Below are positions 12,885 through 24,998 of a stretch of 64,000 bases of DNA, piece after piece. A model generated the notes under the pieces. It ran no database searches, was not told the DNA's origin, and saw only the letters and a program-made list of their open reading frames with translations. The position numbers and the translations under genes were made by a program. This DNA comes from Isoperla grammatica (taxonomy: Eukaryota > Arthropoda > Insecta > Plecoptera > Perlodidae). Every line of letters starts with the position of its first letter. Within the stretch, counting starts at the first letter, position 1. Location of the stretch: the NCBI GenBank assembly GCA_945910005.1, contig OX246746.1, forward strand, positions 28,599,730 through 28,663,729, read 5' to 3'.

Positions 12885-14045
12885 TTAACTATTACATTTA
12901 CATAACCTACTCTTTAATATTTCCTATTTCCTACTTTGAACTGAATGATGTATTATTTTCGTTGAGTAGGTCTATGCGATAAGTACACACTTTTTGTCCC
13001 TTACACTTTATTATACTCACTATCATTAACCTATAGTTATTAAATTTTATAGTTCTAAAGAAGAAGTAAAGTATTAGGTAGTAAAATATAATATCAGCCT
13101 TGATGTAGTTTCGGTGAGGGGGGGGGGGGGGTAGGGGGTAGGTAACCCCTTCCCCCCTAGCTACGCCACTGGGTGGGATCGCTAAGCTAGAAATCGGTGT
13201 GCAATGTTACATGGGTTTGCAATGGGTTTGCAATTGTCAGGGGGTCAGGGAACTGAAAGAACTCTAGTTGTTGATCCAATAGGGATTGCATTTGTCAATT
13301 GTGAATTGACTAAGCCAATAGCCCAGCTAGTGTGTCGGTCTATTGCACGCAAGAAGCCACGAATCCTGCTTATCCCTAGGCTCTATAGTCTACAGCCATG
13401 CCATTTCATCAGCCTGCTGACTCAAACTGTCAGTATTCTCAGGACTTTCATTTATCCACAGTAAAACTCTAGGTTGAATTGTGTTGATGCATGGTCTTAG
13501 ACTCCAGCACTGAAATGAAGTGTTTTGATGACAGACCAGCCCTGGTCTAGGTATAGCCTAGGCCTCCCTAGACTAGCCTATGCCATGCCGATACTGTTTG
13601 GAAATACGAAACAGCTTTTTCTGTTCAATGCAAAATTTGCGCAAACTACTTTTTTTCTAGCCTAGGCATTATATTTTTTGCCATTTCATTTCATGTTTGT
13701 TACGAATATAAAACTACAAAAATAAAGCTTGGTTAGCCACAGTACCTAGGCTAGGCTAGACCTAGGTGTAGGCCCTAGACCTAGGCTAGGTCCAGTTATT
13801 GGTTAAATAAGTACGGCAGTATAACTTACGTTTTTTCATTTGTGTATTCAGTCCTGATAATTCGCCACTTAGTCCAAAAGTTTACGAGGAATTTTGCAGT
13901 TTTCTAAAAGTATCTTTTGGTTTTTATCTAAATAAAATTTAGCAATTTACTACACGACAAATTTTGATGGAAGAGAAAATGGCGTCTTTCTAAAATGTTA
14001 TATTGTTGTCGTCATAGTAACATTACAATCGTTCACCCACAGCCT
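12885..14045. repeat. Duplicated segment A, copy 1
   Basis: Near-identical to 27262-28395, and its last part to 60896-61190. Shared landmarks are a poly-G run, CTAGCTACGCCACTG at about 13160 (a hAT-like end without a partner), an 86-codon open frame at 13204-13464, a CCTAGG-rich tract near 13750 and GTCGTCATAGTAACA at the end. The frame survives in both long copies because the copies are recent. It has no recognisable domain and is not called as a gene. Here segment A is separated from segment B by about 5.7 kb; at 28.4 kb and 61.2 kb they are adjacent. Confidence 0.85.
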
Positions 14046-15000
14046 TCTCGAACGTGATCTTAAAAACTGGTCCTCGATCAAGAAGTTCATGCCCCCTTAA
14101 CTAACACACTCTACCGAGCAAATTTTGAACCAAATTTTGAATTGTTTTACCGACAACACTGTTGACATTGCTGGCAGTGGCAGCTGCTTCTCAGCCTTCT
14201 CAGTCACTGAGCTGAGGGAACTGTCATCGCTGTCATTACTGTCTGAGATTATGAAATGTAATTGTATAAAAGCTGATATGTAATTAAGGGTCTTTAATTT
14301 GTTTTTATGTAACGTGTAAGTGCATTTATTCCACAAGGGACATACAAGCAGTAGGCCCTCAGCCTAAATCCATAGGCCTAGATTAGTTCCTAGGCCTACC
14401 CAACTGTTTGTTGAGATCATGTCTAGCTAGGCTGAGCTATTTGAAAGATTCTACCATATATTTATAATAGATAACCTTATTGATAACCTTAAACAGGTAG
14501 CCTAGACGACTCTCTGGAGAGTTTTGGCAGGCTTGTTAATTGCTAGGGCTAGATCCGTTTAGGTTATGGTTGGTCTACCAGCGAAAGTCTTTGGTGGATA
14601 ACGCCAAAGCCAAGGCCTTTGTATATCTAGTCCTAGTCCCATCGGTGGGATAGGTACTAGATATGCAAAGCCTAGGCCTAGGCATTGGGTTTGAAGCCCC
14701 TGTCTACCTAGCCCCTAAGCCCTTTGGTTTCCAATACACCCATAACTAACTACATACCACATTACATAACTAACTGGATACCTCTCCAAAGGTTATTATC
14801 ATTATCGGTGGTGTTTAACGACGTACTCGACAGCTTAGGTCATATGACGTCTTCCGAATCAGGTCCATCTATATCGCGGGAGTCGTCATAGGGGAGTCCT
14901 CTGGGCCTATTCTACCCCGGGCCGAGACAGGTCTCCCTTCGTCGTCTCTTACGACTAGCAGAGTCACTCTGGGCCTATTCTTCCCCGGGCCCAGACGGGC
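14046..15000. other. No gene; CTAGGCCT-rich tract and a short duplicated phrase
   Basis: TAGGCCTA/CCTAGGC words cluster at 14340-14700. The phrase CTGGGCCTATTCT-CCCCGGGCC occurs twice (about 14900 and 14970) within a GTCGTC-rich stretch resembling degraded repeat DNA. Frames are short and unconvincing. Confidence 0.45.
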
Positions 15001-15435
15001 TACCTCTCTAGATTGATTGATATTTGGGCTTATAGCGTCTCATATTTTTGCAACATAGCTTATCGAGACGATGAGAGGTGAAATATGAAAATGCAAATGG
15101 TATGAAGATGAAATACGGGGCCGTTTGGAGGAAAGGGCAAGTAGGAGGGCGGGGAGGATAGGGGAAGAGGGAGGAAAAGGGAGTGGGGAGGTTGTGGACT
15201 GCATTTCGTCTGACTTGAAATATTTGTAGGAGTTTTCACCATGATAATGATGATATTTGGGAATCTCTCATATATTTTGGCAACGATGCAAAACGAGACG
15301 ATGGGTGGGTGATTCTGAAGATGAAAAACTGCCAATGACATCCAGACTCAACCGGGATTCAAACCAAGAACGCAGATACTGTCCATTGTTTGCGGACCAT
15401 GGCATGGGACCAATGCCGATCGACCAGGGCAGACT
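15001..15435 (-). mobile_element. tRNA-derived SINE-like element
   Basis: On the minus strand GGTTTGAATCCCGG fits a Pol III B box, and a TGGTCGATCGGCATTGG-like A box lies about 60 bases upstream of it. The body follows with a CATCGTCTCG block that appears twice in the unit (15298 and 15062 regions), indicating an internal duplication or dimer. Family unknown. Confidence 0.5.
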
Positions 15436-15756
15436 CTTTATATGGGTTATAATTTAGTTTGTTTGCATTACTTCGTCAAGAATTAACATATATATATATT
15501 GCCATTATTACGTATTTTTCTGTAATTTTAATTAGAAGGAAAATAAATTAAATAGGCATACCTCAAAGTATGATGGCATTAAATTATTTGCTGACAGCTA
15601 AATTTAATCGGTAGTATTTTTATTTTATGAGATAAACAATGATTATATGCCCGTGCTATCGAGAGATAGTCAGATAGATTGGTCTAGTTCTTACTCAACA
15701 ATAATTTAACTCGCACCACTATTAATGGGGTTACTTTAGCCCAATTTCCTATACCG

Positions 15757-18700
15757 ACCCGGACAAAATTAGGAGAAAGCTGATTTTTTCAGAGTCGCTT
15801 ACAAATATCATTTTATATAACATACTTCGGGTCGACTAAAATCCGCCTTGTGCGTTAGCCGCCATCTAAGGAAAATGTCGTCGATTACGGTATTACACTA
15901 AACTAGGAAAACGCTCTGTTTGACGCGTTGATAAGCGAGCGCGTCAATATCTACGAACTTTCTGGCGAAAAGACTTCAATGCTAATACAAACAACAATTA
16001 ACAACAATTCAAGAATGCGCATTGCAAAATTTTTTCTAATTTCCATGGCTATTATACTTCCCGACATTGTTGTATGCAGTGCAATGTGCGTTGCTAAGAA
16101 TTTTCGTGGTCATGTTTTCAACACGGTCCGCCACCGTTACTAACACTTATTGACAGCAATAGAAATGTAATTTCTGCCTCTAATACGTATTGGATCGCGT
16201 TTACATTAGTATATTCGTGACCGGACAAAAATTTACTATAAGATAGCCACCTCACATTTTGCCGTTACTGCGTTTTAGAAAAATATTTTCGAGTAACTTT
16301 CGTGTAACTTTGCCAATATTTATCAGATCGCCATTACATTAACATATTCGTGACCGGAAAAATCTGTAAAAAAATCTGGCTATCTCACATTTTGCCGCTA
16401 TTTTGTTTCAGAAAAATATTTTGCAGTAACTATGGTGTAACTTTGTAACTTTTCGAACGATTTTGCCTCAAAACTATACACCTTCAATCCACATCGAGGC
16501 TTGTGGATGGTCCAAATTTCAAGTTGATCGGACTTTCCGTTCGACCGCTATCGACAGACATAAAAAAAAACAAAAACAAACAAAAAAACAGAACGAAGTG
16601 CCATAAGAGTCAAGTGGAAACGCTCGCTTCGCTCGCTTAATCACTTGTTGTGAGTGCTCTATGTAACATAAAATTACGTGAGTGGTGTCAAATGAAAGAT
16701 AATATTATAATCAATAATAATAATGTATGGAATTTCAGTAATTTATCATATTACAATAGAAGGAAGTAATTAAGTGATCCACCGCATAAGTGGATATTTG
16801 TATTTTGATGATTTGCGATAAAAGTAATAACGTATCCATAACTTGTGTTCATACAAAACATAAAGCTTATTCTGTCTAGAACACATGTGCCAAGTCTTAT
16901 TTACATAACTTTACAAATGTTTGATATACGAGCTATTGTATATCTGCATGTGTCGTGGCCGCCATCGCCCCGGACAGAGCAAAACTCATTACCTTAGCCC
17001 ATCGGTCAGTAACAACACATTAAAAGAAACTTGTTTTTACATGATGACTAAAGAATGTAATTGAGCTTCACTTAGACCAAAGTCACATATGTGCTTTAGT
17101 CGCCATTTTGAAAAATGGTGACGGTTACAGTTTTGTCTTCAAACATGTTTGTGAAGGCTACATATAACATAAAATAACATGAAGAATCTAAATTGAAAGA
17201 TATGATTGGGAACTTCTATAAACAGGGGAAAAATTGTAAGTTATTAGATGAGCGTAGCGAATGTATCAAGCAATTCAAATGGTTCATTCTCTAAATGCGC
17301 GAATTTTGTTCGTCGCACACCGGTCAAACGGTTCGACGGATTTGACCAAAATTTTAAACCAACACTCTTTAATACTCAAATTGACGATTGAACAGAAAAA
17401 GATGAACAGAAAAATCCGTCAAGATGACAACCTACAAAAAATAAATTACCGAAAACATTAATTAAGTTTTAATTTCTGTTAATTGAAACTTACAGACGTA
17501 TTTAAAATGTTTGCGGTTCGTGGTAGAATGGCCCATTCTAAGTAACCCATGTTTAGTCTGAAAAAGGAGACCCTGTTCAAAATGTTTCGTTCTACTTATC
17601 ATACCGTTATCATCAAATAGTGATGGTGATGGATAACAGCCAAGAGTTGCTCTATCGCATTTGACTGTTTATCATCATGGGGGTCGTCATAAGGAGAGTC
17701 CAGCAGAAGAAGGGCAAATTGCAGAGAGGAGAAGGGGGGGGGGGGGGGAACAGGGTCTCCTTTTTCAGACTAAACATGGGTTACTTAGAATGGGCCATTC
17801 TACCACGAACCCAAAACATTTTAAATCGTCTGTAAGTTTCAATTAACAGAAATTAAAACTTAAATGTTTCCGGTAATTTATTTTTTTGTAGGTTGTCATC
17901 TTGACGGATTTTTCTGTTCATCTTGACATCGTCAATTTGAGTATTAAAGAGTGTTGGTTTAAAATTCTGGTCAAATCCGTCGAACCGTTTGACCGGTGTG
18001 CGACGAACAAAATTCGCGCATTTAGAGAATGAACCATTTGAATTGATTGATACATTCGCTACGCTCATCTAATTACTTACAATTTTTCCCCTGTTTATAG
18101 AAGTTCCCAATCATATCTTTCAATTAAGATTCTTCATGTTATTTTATGTTATATGTAGCCTTCACAAAGTATGTTTGAAGACAAAACTGTAACCGTCGCC
18201 ATTTTTCAAAATGGCGACTAAAGCACATACGTGACTTTGGTCTAAGTGAAGCTCAATTACATTCTTTAGTCATCATGTAAAAACAAGTTTCTTTTAATGT
18301 GTTGTTACTGACCGATGGGCTAATGTAATGAGTTTTGCTCTGTCCGGGGCGATGGCGGCCACGACACATGCAGATATACAATAGCTCGTATCTCAAACAT
18401 TTTTAAAGTTATGTAAATAAGACTTGGCACGTGTGTTTTAGACAGAATAAGCTTTATGTTTTGTATGAACACAAGTTATGGATACGTTATTACTTTTATC
18501 GCAAATCATCAAAATACAAATATCCACTTATGCGGTGGATCACTTAATTACTTCCTTCTATTGTAATATGATGAATTACTAAAATTCCATACATTATTAT
18601 TATTGATCATAATATTATCATTCATTTGACACCACTCACGTAATTTTATGTTACATAGAGCACTCAAAACAAGTGATTTAGTGTAATACCGTAATCGCCG

Positions 18701-18822
18701 ACATTTTCCAAGATGGCGGCTAACGCACAAGGCGGATTTTAGCGGACCCGAAGTATGTTATATAAAATGATATTTGTAAGCGAACCTGAACAAATCAGCT
18801 TTCTCCTAATTTTGTCCGGGTT
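15757..18822. repeat. Giant inverted repeat, ~1.08-kb arms
   Basis: Left arm 15757-17580 (minus a 738-bp insertion) and right arm 17748-18822 read as reverse complements with only scattered differences, around a spacer of about 167 bp. Landmarks seen in both: CCCGGACAAAATTAGGAGAA at the outer ends, CATAAGTGGATATTTGTATT, GGGGCGATGGCGGCCACGAC and AGACTAAACATGGGTTACTT at the inner ends. High arm similarity implies recent formation or gene conversion. A transcript through it would fold into a long hairpin. No transposase is seen. The mirrored open frames at 17261-17461 (+) and 17853-18068 (-) are the same sequence in the two arms. Confidence 0.93.
15903..16640 (-). mobile_element. Helitron-like element, copy B, with preserved empty site
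   Basis: 738 bp, element sense on the minus strand (5' TTAAGCGAGCGAAGCG, 3' CCTAG). It interrupts the left arm of the giant inverted repeat. The right arm near 18675 retains the unoccupied sequence: arm sequence CACTAAA then TCACTTGTT, which here is split exactly by the element. No base is duplicated or lost, so insertion was between A and T without target duplication, as for Helitrons. Confidence 0.88.
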
Positions 18823-19092
18823 AAAACCTAAAATTCCTCCTCTATATCTGGTTTTCAAATTTGAAGGAAATTCACAAACATTCTAGTTTCATTGCTACAA
18901 TCCCACATTGCTATTTACGCCTGCCACCCATATTTATAAAGAATAGGTTTCTACTTTTTTTATGGCTTATTGAGGGCCTTGTCAATAGCTGCATTTCTTT
19001 AATAAATGCACACAAAACTAATGGAATCAACTTGCCAAAGAGCGTCCTCGTTCGTTCAATGTTCCGTGACAAACGTATTTGCCGAGCACTTT
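18823..19092. other. No recognised feature
   Basis: Unique-looking sequence between the inverted repeat and the next MITE. The open frame at 18861-19109 runs into the MITE and has no recognisable domain. Confidence 0.4.
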
Positions 19093-19382
19093 ATGGGCCG
19101 TTTACATAAATTCTAGTGATTATTGACTAACCCCCGTGTCTAAGCCACAGACTTCTTTCATTGGCTGGGAGGGAGAATACTGCGCTCTGATTGGCTGTGA
19201 CTAAGGTTTCTCTTGACTTGACTAAGGAATTGAAATATGTTGAATTTCTTAGTCAAGTCAAGACAAACCTTAGTCACAGCCAATCAGAGCGCAGTATTCT
19301 CACTCATAGCCAATGAAAGAAGCCTGTGGCTTAGTCAACTGGGCTAGTCACTAATTACTAGTCATTTATGTAAACGGCCCAT
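19093..19382. mobile_element. Palindromic MITE (~290 bp)
   Basis: Ends ATGGGCCGTTTACATAAA and its complement pair, and the interior pairs again (AGCCAATCAGAGCGCAGTAT, CTTAGTCAAGTCAAGA). Almost the whole element can fold back on itself. Superfamily not determined. Confidence 0.88.
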
Positions 19383-19429
19383 TACGGAAAATGTCTTCCG
19401 CTTAATTCATTTCCGCCCCCTTAAGTAAC

Positions 19430-19770
19430 ACCATCTAGCGGCAAACTTGCAAAACCCCAACGTCCCCACGCAGCAAGCAGTCTATCGCGGATTGACCCGT
19501 CGAGAAGGCTGTGCGCTCACTTGAAATGGGCAAATAACACAGGCGGGAATAGGAGTTTCTAATGCGACTTTCTGCCATTGGCAGCGCTAGCAATACTAAA
19601 AGGTCCAAATTAGCATGTAAATTGCCCATTTCAAAATGGCTTCAAATCGCTACGCTTGCTACTGAGTGGAAGGTTGGGGGACTGGTGATCTAGCGGTAGC
19701 CTACTATAGCCACAGATAACTAATTGCTATAGCTGTTGAATATCATTGGTTCAAGGCATAGAGATAGTAA
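19430..19770. mobile_element. Decayed relative of the MITE at 22627-22898
   Basis: Shares the GCCATTGGCAGCGCTAGCA, AAAGGTCCAAATTAGCATGT and CTTCAAATCGCTACG blocks with the element at 22.6-22.9 kb in inverted orientation. It ends TTGAATATCATTGGTTC, resembling that element's terminus. The left terminus is not clear. Confidence 0.6.
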
Positions 19771-19794
19771 TGTGTATGGTTCAAGATCTGCACC

Positions 19795-20216
19795 TTAGTC
19801 GATACAGAAGTTCTGGCAGTGTCGATAAAAAAAGTTCTCGGAAACTTCTTTATCAACTCTGGGTACCTAGTTACTTGTTTCAAGAATGAACGACACTTTA
19901 CATTAACCCATCTATATATGAAGTTAGGCTATTATATTTTAATTTTAAGCCTAGGACTGTTTCATTCAATATATACTGCCGCACAGATGACGCTCAGAGT
20001 CATAAAAGAATGCCTCGACCACCATCTGGTTGCTCGGATCTCGGATAGGCCTATAATAAAATAACACAACCCTGGTGAATAAATATAGGTATTGTGATAT
20101 TTTGGAATAGTTGAATCAATGCCAGTATTCGCACTGTGACTGAGGAAAACCTTGTAACAAGCCTTCAGTCAGGATTGCCCATGTGTGGCGGGCATCGTAC
20201 TGGCGACCTCCAGAGT
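19795..20216. repeat. Duplicated segment B, copy 1 (outer part)
   Basis: Matches 28437-28862 and 61226-61645 at high identity, starting at CCTTAGTCGATACA-AAGTTC. The part at 20136-20216 contains GACTGAGGAAAACCTT and CTTCAGTCAGGATTGCC in front of GCGGGCATCG-ACTGGCGACC. It looks like the reverse complement of a tRNA-derived SINE tail and head also seen at 37.8 and 45.6 kb. The small frames it contains repeat in all copies but lack coding signals. Confidence 0.8.
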
Positions 20217-21958
20217 CTTTGTATTTGTATTTGTATTTATTTTGCAGCTGTTAAATTACATTTTATACGGTGTAACAAGTACAACCATTGTAGCTTTAGC
20301 ATTGTCATTACTTTACATAAAAACATACACTTGTTCATGTAGTTAGTTAAAAGCTAGGTTTAAAGGATGGACTTAAACTATAATAAAAACCACTACTTGC
20401 AGAGTTTGTACCACACTAACAGTCATACCAAGAATTTCTTACAAGCAAGGCATAACATACAATTTAGTGTATAATACTAGACTAGTGCAGATGCATACAA
20501 ATGTACGCACCACATCATTAATAAATAATAATTAATACTAGGCTGGTTGTTCTATACCAGCTATACAAAATTAATAAGACAGAGCATACACAGACACAAC
20601 ATATTACTAATACTAGGTAGAAGTAGGGAGAAAGGCTATCAGCTGTAGTCCTATTATGTTTATTATTTATTAAAGTCTCCAATTTTGAAGATTCCCATTT
20701 CTAATAAATACCGATGCAATTCTCTTTTAAATACGTTAAAGCCCGCAATATTTTTGATGTCCTCTGGCAGGTAGTTAAGAATCCTTTTTCCTGCTCGACT
20801 TGGTGCCTTATCCCCAAGCTTCAGTCTGCTTGCTGGTATGAATACATTTTTCCTGGTCCGTGTATTGTATTGGTTATTGCCGGTGTTCCTAATACTGGTG
20901 TGGTAGTGGTGTTTTCGCATAAAAAGTATAGTTTATATATATATATATATATATGTCTACGAAAACTTACGTCTCAACATATATATATAAATGGCTGGTA
21001 CCGTAAGTATTTCCAGTGTCTTACAATAATGTTAGTACGATAAGTTTTTTTTTACCCACTATGTACCTTAATGCTCTTTTTTGCAGCCTAAAAAATTGAT
21101 TCGTATTTTTCTTATTACTGTTCCCGCAGATTACAATTCCGTTATTAATATGCGATTCAACCAATGCATAGTAGGCAGTTTTCAAAAGATTGCAGCTACA
21201 ATACTGTTTTAATTGCCTTATGAAATATATACCAGAACAAATTTTAACAGCCATATACTCGACATGCTTGTTCCATGAAAGATTTTCATCAACCTTTTGC
21301 CCTACAGGAATTCTGCCACTGTCACTCTATCAATTCTGCTATCACCTATATACATATCTATTTCCCTGTCGTCTACACCACCTGGGTTAAATAGCATAAC
21401 GCAGGTCTTCTTGCAGATGTTTTCAAATTGTTGAACTATATTGGTTCTAAATACGCCTCTGTCTCTAAATCTCCGACTCTCTTATTGGCGAAAGTTAGTG
21501 TGGAGTCATCTGCGAACAGATGACATGTCCCAGCCGAATATACCTGGTATATTGTTAATATTATATAGATTGAAAAATAAGAGCCCATTAACAGAACCCT
21601 GCGGGACGCCATGTTTCACCTCCTGTGTGGTTGATTTAAAATTTGACATTTGTCCTCGTCTATCATTAGCTATATTTCATTTCTACGTAGTGGGTAAGAC
21701 TTGGGTACGACCAAATCCAGTGCCACTCCTCTAACCCCATAGCGTTCTATTCTTTTTTCAAGGATGTTGTAATGAACGCAATCAAAGGCCTTGGACAAGT
21801 CCATAAATACCGCCATTGTTACGTTTTCCCATCAATATTCTCAGTTACATTGTCAATAAAGCTCATCATAGCCGTTTCTGTTGATTTTTTTGACGAAGCT
21901 ATGCTGTTCCTTTGATATTAAATGTATTGATTCTAGGAAGTTAGTTATTCTTTTATTA
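20217..21958 (-). pseudogene. Non-LTR retrotransposon, 3' half, copy 1
   Basis: Read on the minus strand, degraded reverse transcriptase motifs appear in the correct order: FMDLSKAFDCVHYNILEKR (about 21733-21820), GVPQGSVNG (about 21590-21615), LFADDSTLTF with the catalytic Asp pair (21491-21519), then NPGGVDDREIDMYIGD, KICSGIYFIRQLKQYCS and YYALVESHINNGIVICGNS (21021-21254), and a C-terminal frame ending FKIGDFNK (20663-20920). The 3' end is a short (TACAAA)n-type tail at about 20217-20240, as in many LINEs. Motifs are typical of the Jockey/CR1 group. Several frameshifts and stops make it inactive. The 5' side ends at a Helitron-like fragment, which shares its insertion site with copy 2. Confidence 0.88.
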
Positions 21959-22298
21959 CTAGGAAAACGCTCTGTTTGACGCGTTGATAAGCGAGCGCGT
22001 CCATATCTACGAACGTTCTGGCGAAAAGATCTAAAAGCTAATAAAAACTACAATTAACAACAATTCAAGAATGCGCATTACAAAAATGTTTCTAATTTCC
22101 ATAGCTATTATACTTCCCGATATTGTTGGATGCAGTGCAATGTGCGTTGCTAAGAATTTTCGTCGTCATGTTTTCAACACGGTCCGCCACCGTTACTAAC
22201 AGTTATTGACAGCAGTAGAAATGTGATTTTTGCCTCAAATACGTATCAGATCGCGTTTACATTAATATATTCGTGACCGGACAAAAATTTACTATAAG
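21959..22298 (-). mobile_element. Helitron-like element, copy C (truncated)
   Basis: Only the CTAG-side 340 bp remain. Homology to copy B stops at ACTATAAG, just before the left end of the foldback-like element. It sits in the same LINE position as copy D, so both descend from one insertion that predates the duplication. Confidence 0.82.
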
Positions 22299-22626
22299 TT
22301 AAAGGCCAGGAGCTGATTCGCGTTTCGTACTCACTTTTTTCATTGAAAAACGCCAAAGTTATGTTTGAAGTGTTATTTTTATTGTTCAATGTTGAATTGC
22401 CTTTCTTTTGAAGTATTTTGTAATATTGTAGTTACTTTTAAAGAGTATTAAAATAATGATTGTTGAAGTTTTTATATTAAAAGTATACGCCTTCTTCCTT
22501 GTTCTCCGCTTCGTGTCCGGTGCAGTGCTGCCAATCTAGAATGTTAAAGGCCCACTAAACCCAAACATAAATGTCAAGTCATTAGACGCTGACGCTTTTA
22601 CGTAAGTCAAATGAAAGAGTCCCACC

Positions 22627-22898
22627 CAATGGTTTTCAACATCTATAGTAGGCTAGATCGACAGTCCCCCAACCTTCCAAACAGTAGCAAACGTAGCGAT
22701 TTGAAGCCATCTTGAAATTGGCAATTTACATGCTAATTTGGACCTTTTAGTACTGCTAGCGCTGCCAATGGCAAAAAGTCGCATTAAAAACTCCTATCCC
22801 CGCCTGTGTTATTTGCCAACTTCAAGATGGCATCAAAGTGCTACGCCTGCTGCTGCTAGCCTGGCGATCTAGCCTACTATAGATGTTGAAAATCATTG
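22627..22898. mobile_element. MITE with 8-bp TSD, nested in the foldback-like element
   Basis: Ends CAATGGTTTTCAACATCTAT and its near-complement (…GTTGAAAATCATTG), with inner pairing of AGTAGGCTAGATCG. An exact 8-bp duplication GTCCCACC flanks it at 22619-22626 and 22899-22906. The 8-bp TSD suggests hAT-type mobilisation. The 272-bp interior has no coding capacity. Confidence 0.88.
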
Positions 22899-23207
22899 GT
22901 CCCACCGCTCAGCGAGGCTTCGTTCGCCCTACAGCGCAGGTTTCGTTTTGTCTGTGACGTAGACCGATAGGAGTTCGATCGTGTGGCTGATATCCCCATT
23001 AGAATTGAACCTACGTCTCACTTCCACGTCTCATAACTCACTCTGTTCCAGGGATCGCTTACCCCCGAGCTCACTTACCCCCCAGTACACCAGCTCTAGG
23101 GTACGACTACCACCCGGAAAACCAACTCTAGTGTACAATTACCCTCCTGGTAAACCAGCTCTAGGGTACAAATACCCCAACCAGGGATCAACTACCCCCA
23201 ATAGAAG

Positions 23208-24998
23208 CAGAGGGGAATAAACGAGCCCTAGGGATGGTTAACCCCCAGTCTTATTTCTTAAATAACACATCCCAGGAGGGTACACGAGCCCTAGGGATGG
23301 TTGACCCCCAGTCTTATTTCTTAAATAACACATCCCAAGAGGGTACACGAGCCCTAGGGATGGTTTACCCCCAGTCTTATTTCTTAAATAACACATCCCA
23401 GGAGGGTACACGAGCCCTAGGGATGGTTTACCCCCAGTCTTATTTCTTAAATAACACATCCCAGGAGGGTACACGAGCCCTCGGGATGGTTGGTCCCAGT
23501 CTTATTTCTTAAAAAACACATCCCAAGAGGGTACACGAGCCCTAGGGATGGTTTACCCCCAGTCTTATTTCTTAAATAACACATCCCAGTAGGGTACATG
23601 AGCCCTAGGTATGGTTAACCCTCAGTCTTATATCTTTAATAACACATCCCAGGAGGGTACACGAGCCCTAGGGATGGTTAACCCCCCATCTTATTTCTTA
23701 AACTTCACATCCCAGGAGGGTACACGAGCCCTAGGGATGGTTGACCCCCAGTCTAATTTCTTAAACAACACGTACCAGGAGGGTACACGAGCCCTAGGGA
23801 TGGTTGACCCCCAGTCTTATTTCTTAAATAACACATCCCAGTAGGGTACATGAGCCCTAGGGATGGTTGATCCCAGTCTTATTTCTTAAAAAACACATCC
23901 CAAGAGGGTACACGAGCCCTAGGGATGGTTGATCCCAGTCTTATTTCTTAAAAAACACATCCCAAGAGGGTACACGAGCCCTAGGGATGGTTTACCCCCA
24001 GTCTTATTTCTTAAATAACACATCCCAGTAGGGTACATGACTATGAGCCCTAGGTATGGTTAACCCTCAGTCTTATATCTTTAATAACACATCCCAGGAG
24101 GGTACACGAGCCCTAGGGATGGTTAACCCCCAATCTTATTTCTTAAACTTCACATCCCAGGAGGATACACGAGCCCTAGGGATGGTTGACCCCCAGTCTT
24201 ATTTCTTAAACAACACGTACCAGGAGGGTACACGAGCCCTAGGGATGGTTTACCCCCAGTCTTATTTCTTAAATAACACATCCCAGGAGGGTACACGAGC
24301 CCAAGGGATGGTTGATCCCAGTCTTATTTCTTAAAAAACACATCCCAAGAGGGTACACGAGCCCTAGGGATGGTTTACCCCCAGTCTTATTTCTTAAATA
24401 ACACATCCCAGTAGGGTACATGAGCCCTAGGTATGGTTAACCCTCAGTCTTATATCTTTAATAACACATCCCAGGAGGGTACACGAGCCCTAGGGATGGT
24501 TAACCCCCAATCTTATTTCTTAAACTTCACATCCCAGGAGGGTACACGAGCCCTAGGGATGGTTGACCCCCAGTCTTATTTCTTAAACAACACGTACCAG
24601 GAGGGTACACGAGCCCTAGGGATGGTTGACCCCCAGTCTTATTTCTTAAATAACACATCCCAGTAGGGTACATGAGCCCTAGGTATGGTTAACCCTCAGT
24701 CTTATATCTTTAATAACACATCCCAGGAGGGTACACGAGCCCTAGGGATGGTTAACCCCCAATCTTTTTTCTTAAACTACACACCCAAGGAGGGTACACG
24801 AGCCCTAGGGATGGTTGACCCCCAGTCTTATTTCTTAAACAACACGTACCAGGAGGGTACACGAGCCCTAGGGATGGTTGACCCCCAGTCTTATTTCTTA
24901 AACAACACGTGCCAGGAAGGTACTGTCCCTGGGGATGGTTGACCCTTGTCTTATTTCTTATATTACACATCACAGGAGGGTACACGAGCCCTAGGGAT
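23208..24998. repeat. 63-bp minisatellite, left arm of foldback-like element
   Basis: About 28 units containing CAGTCTTATTTCTTAAA, ACATCCCAGGAGGGTACACG and AGCCCTAGGGATGGTT. Distinct variants (TATATCTTTAATAACAC, CCATGTA-like CATGAGCCC, AACTTCACATCCC, ACACGTACCAGG) recur in the same order at about 23600, 24050, 24427 and 24675. Higher-order blocks of four to seven units have therefore been amplified. The unit length is a multiple of three and most units lack stops on either strand, creating long artificial frames. Confidence 0.97.

Noticed and set aside
13204..13464. 86-codon frame conserved at 27573-27833
   Set aside because: Conservation follows from a recent segmental duplication; no domain, and no splice signals tied to it.
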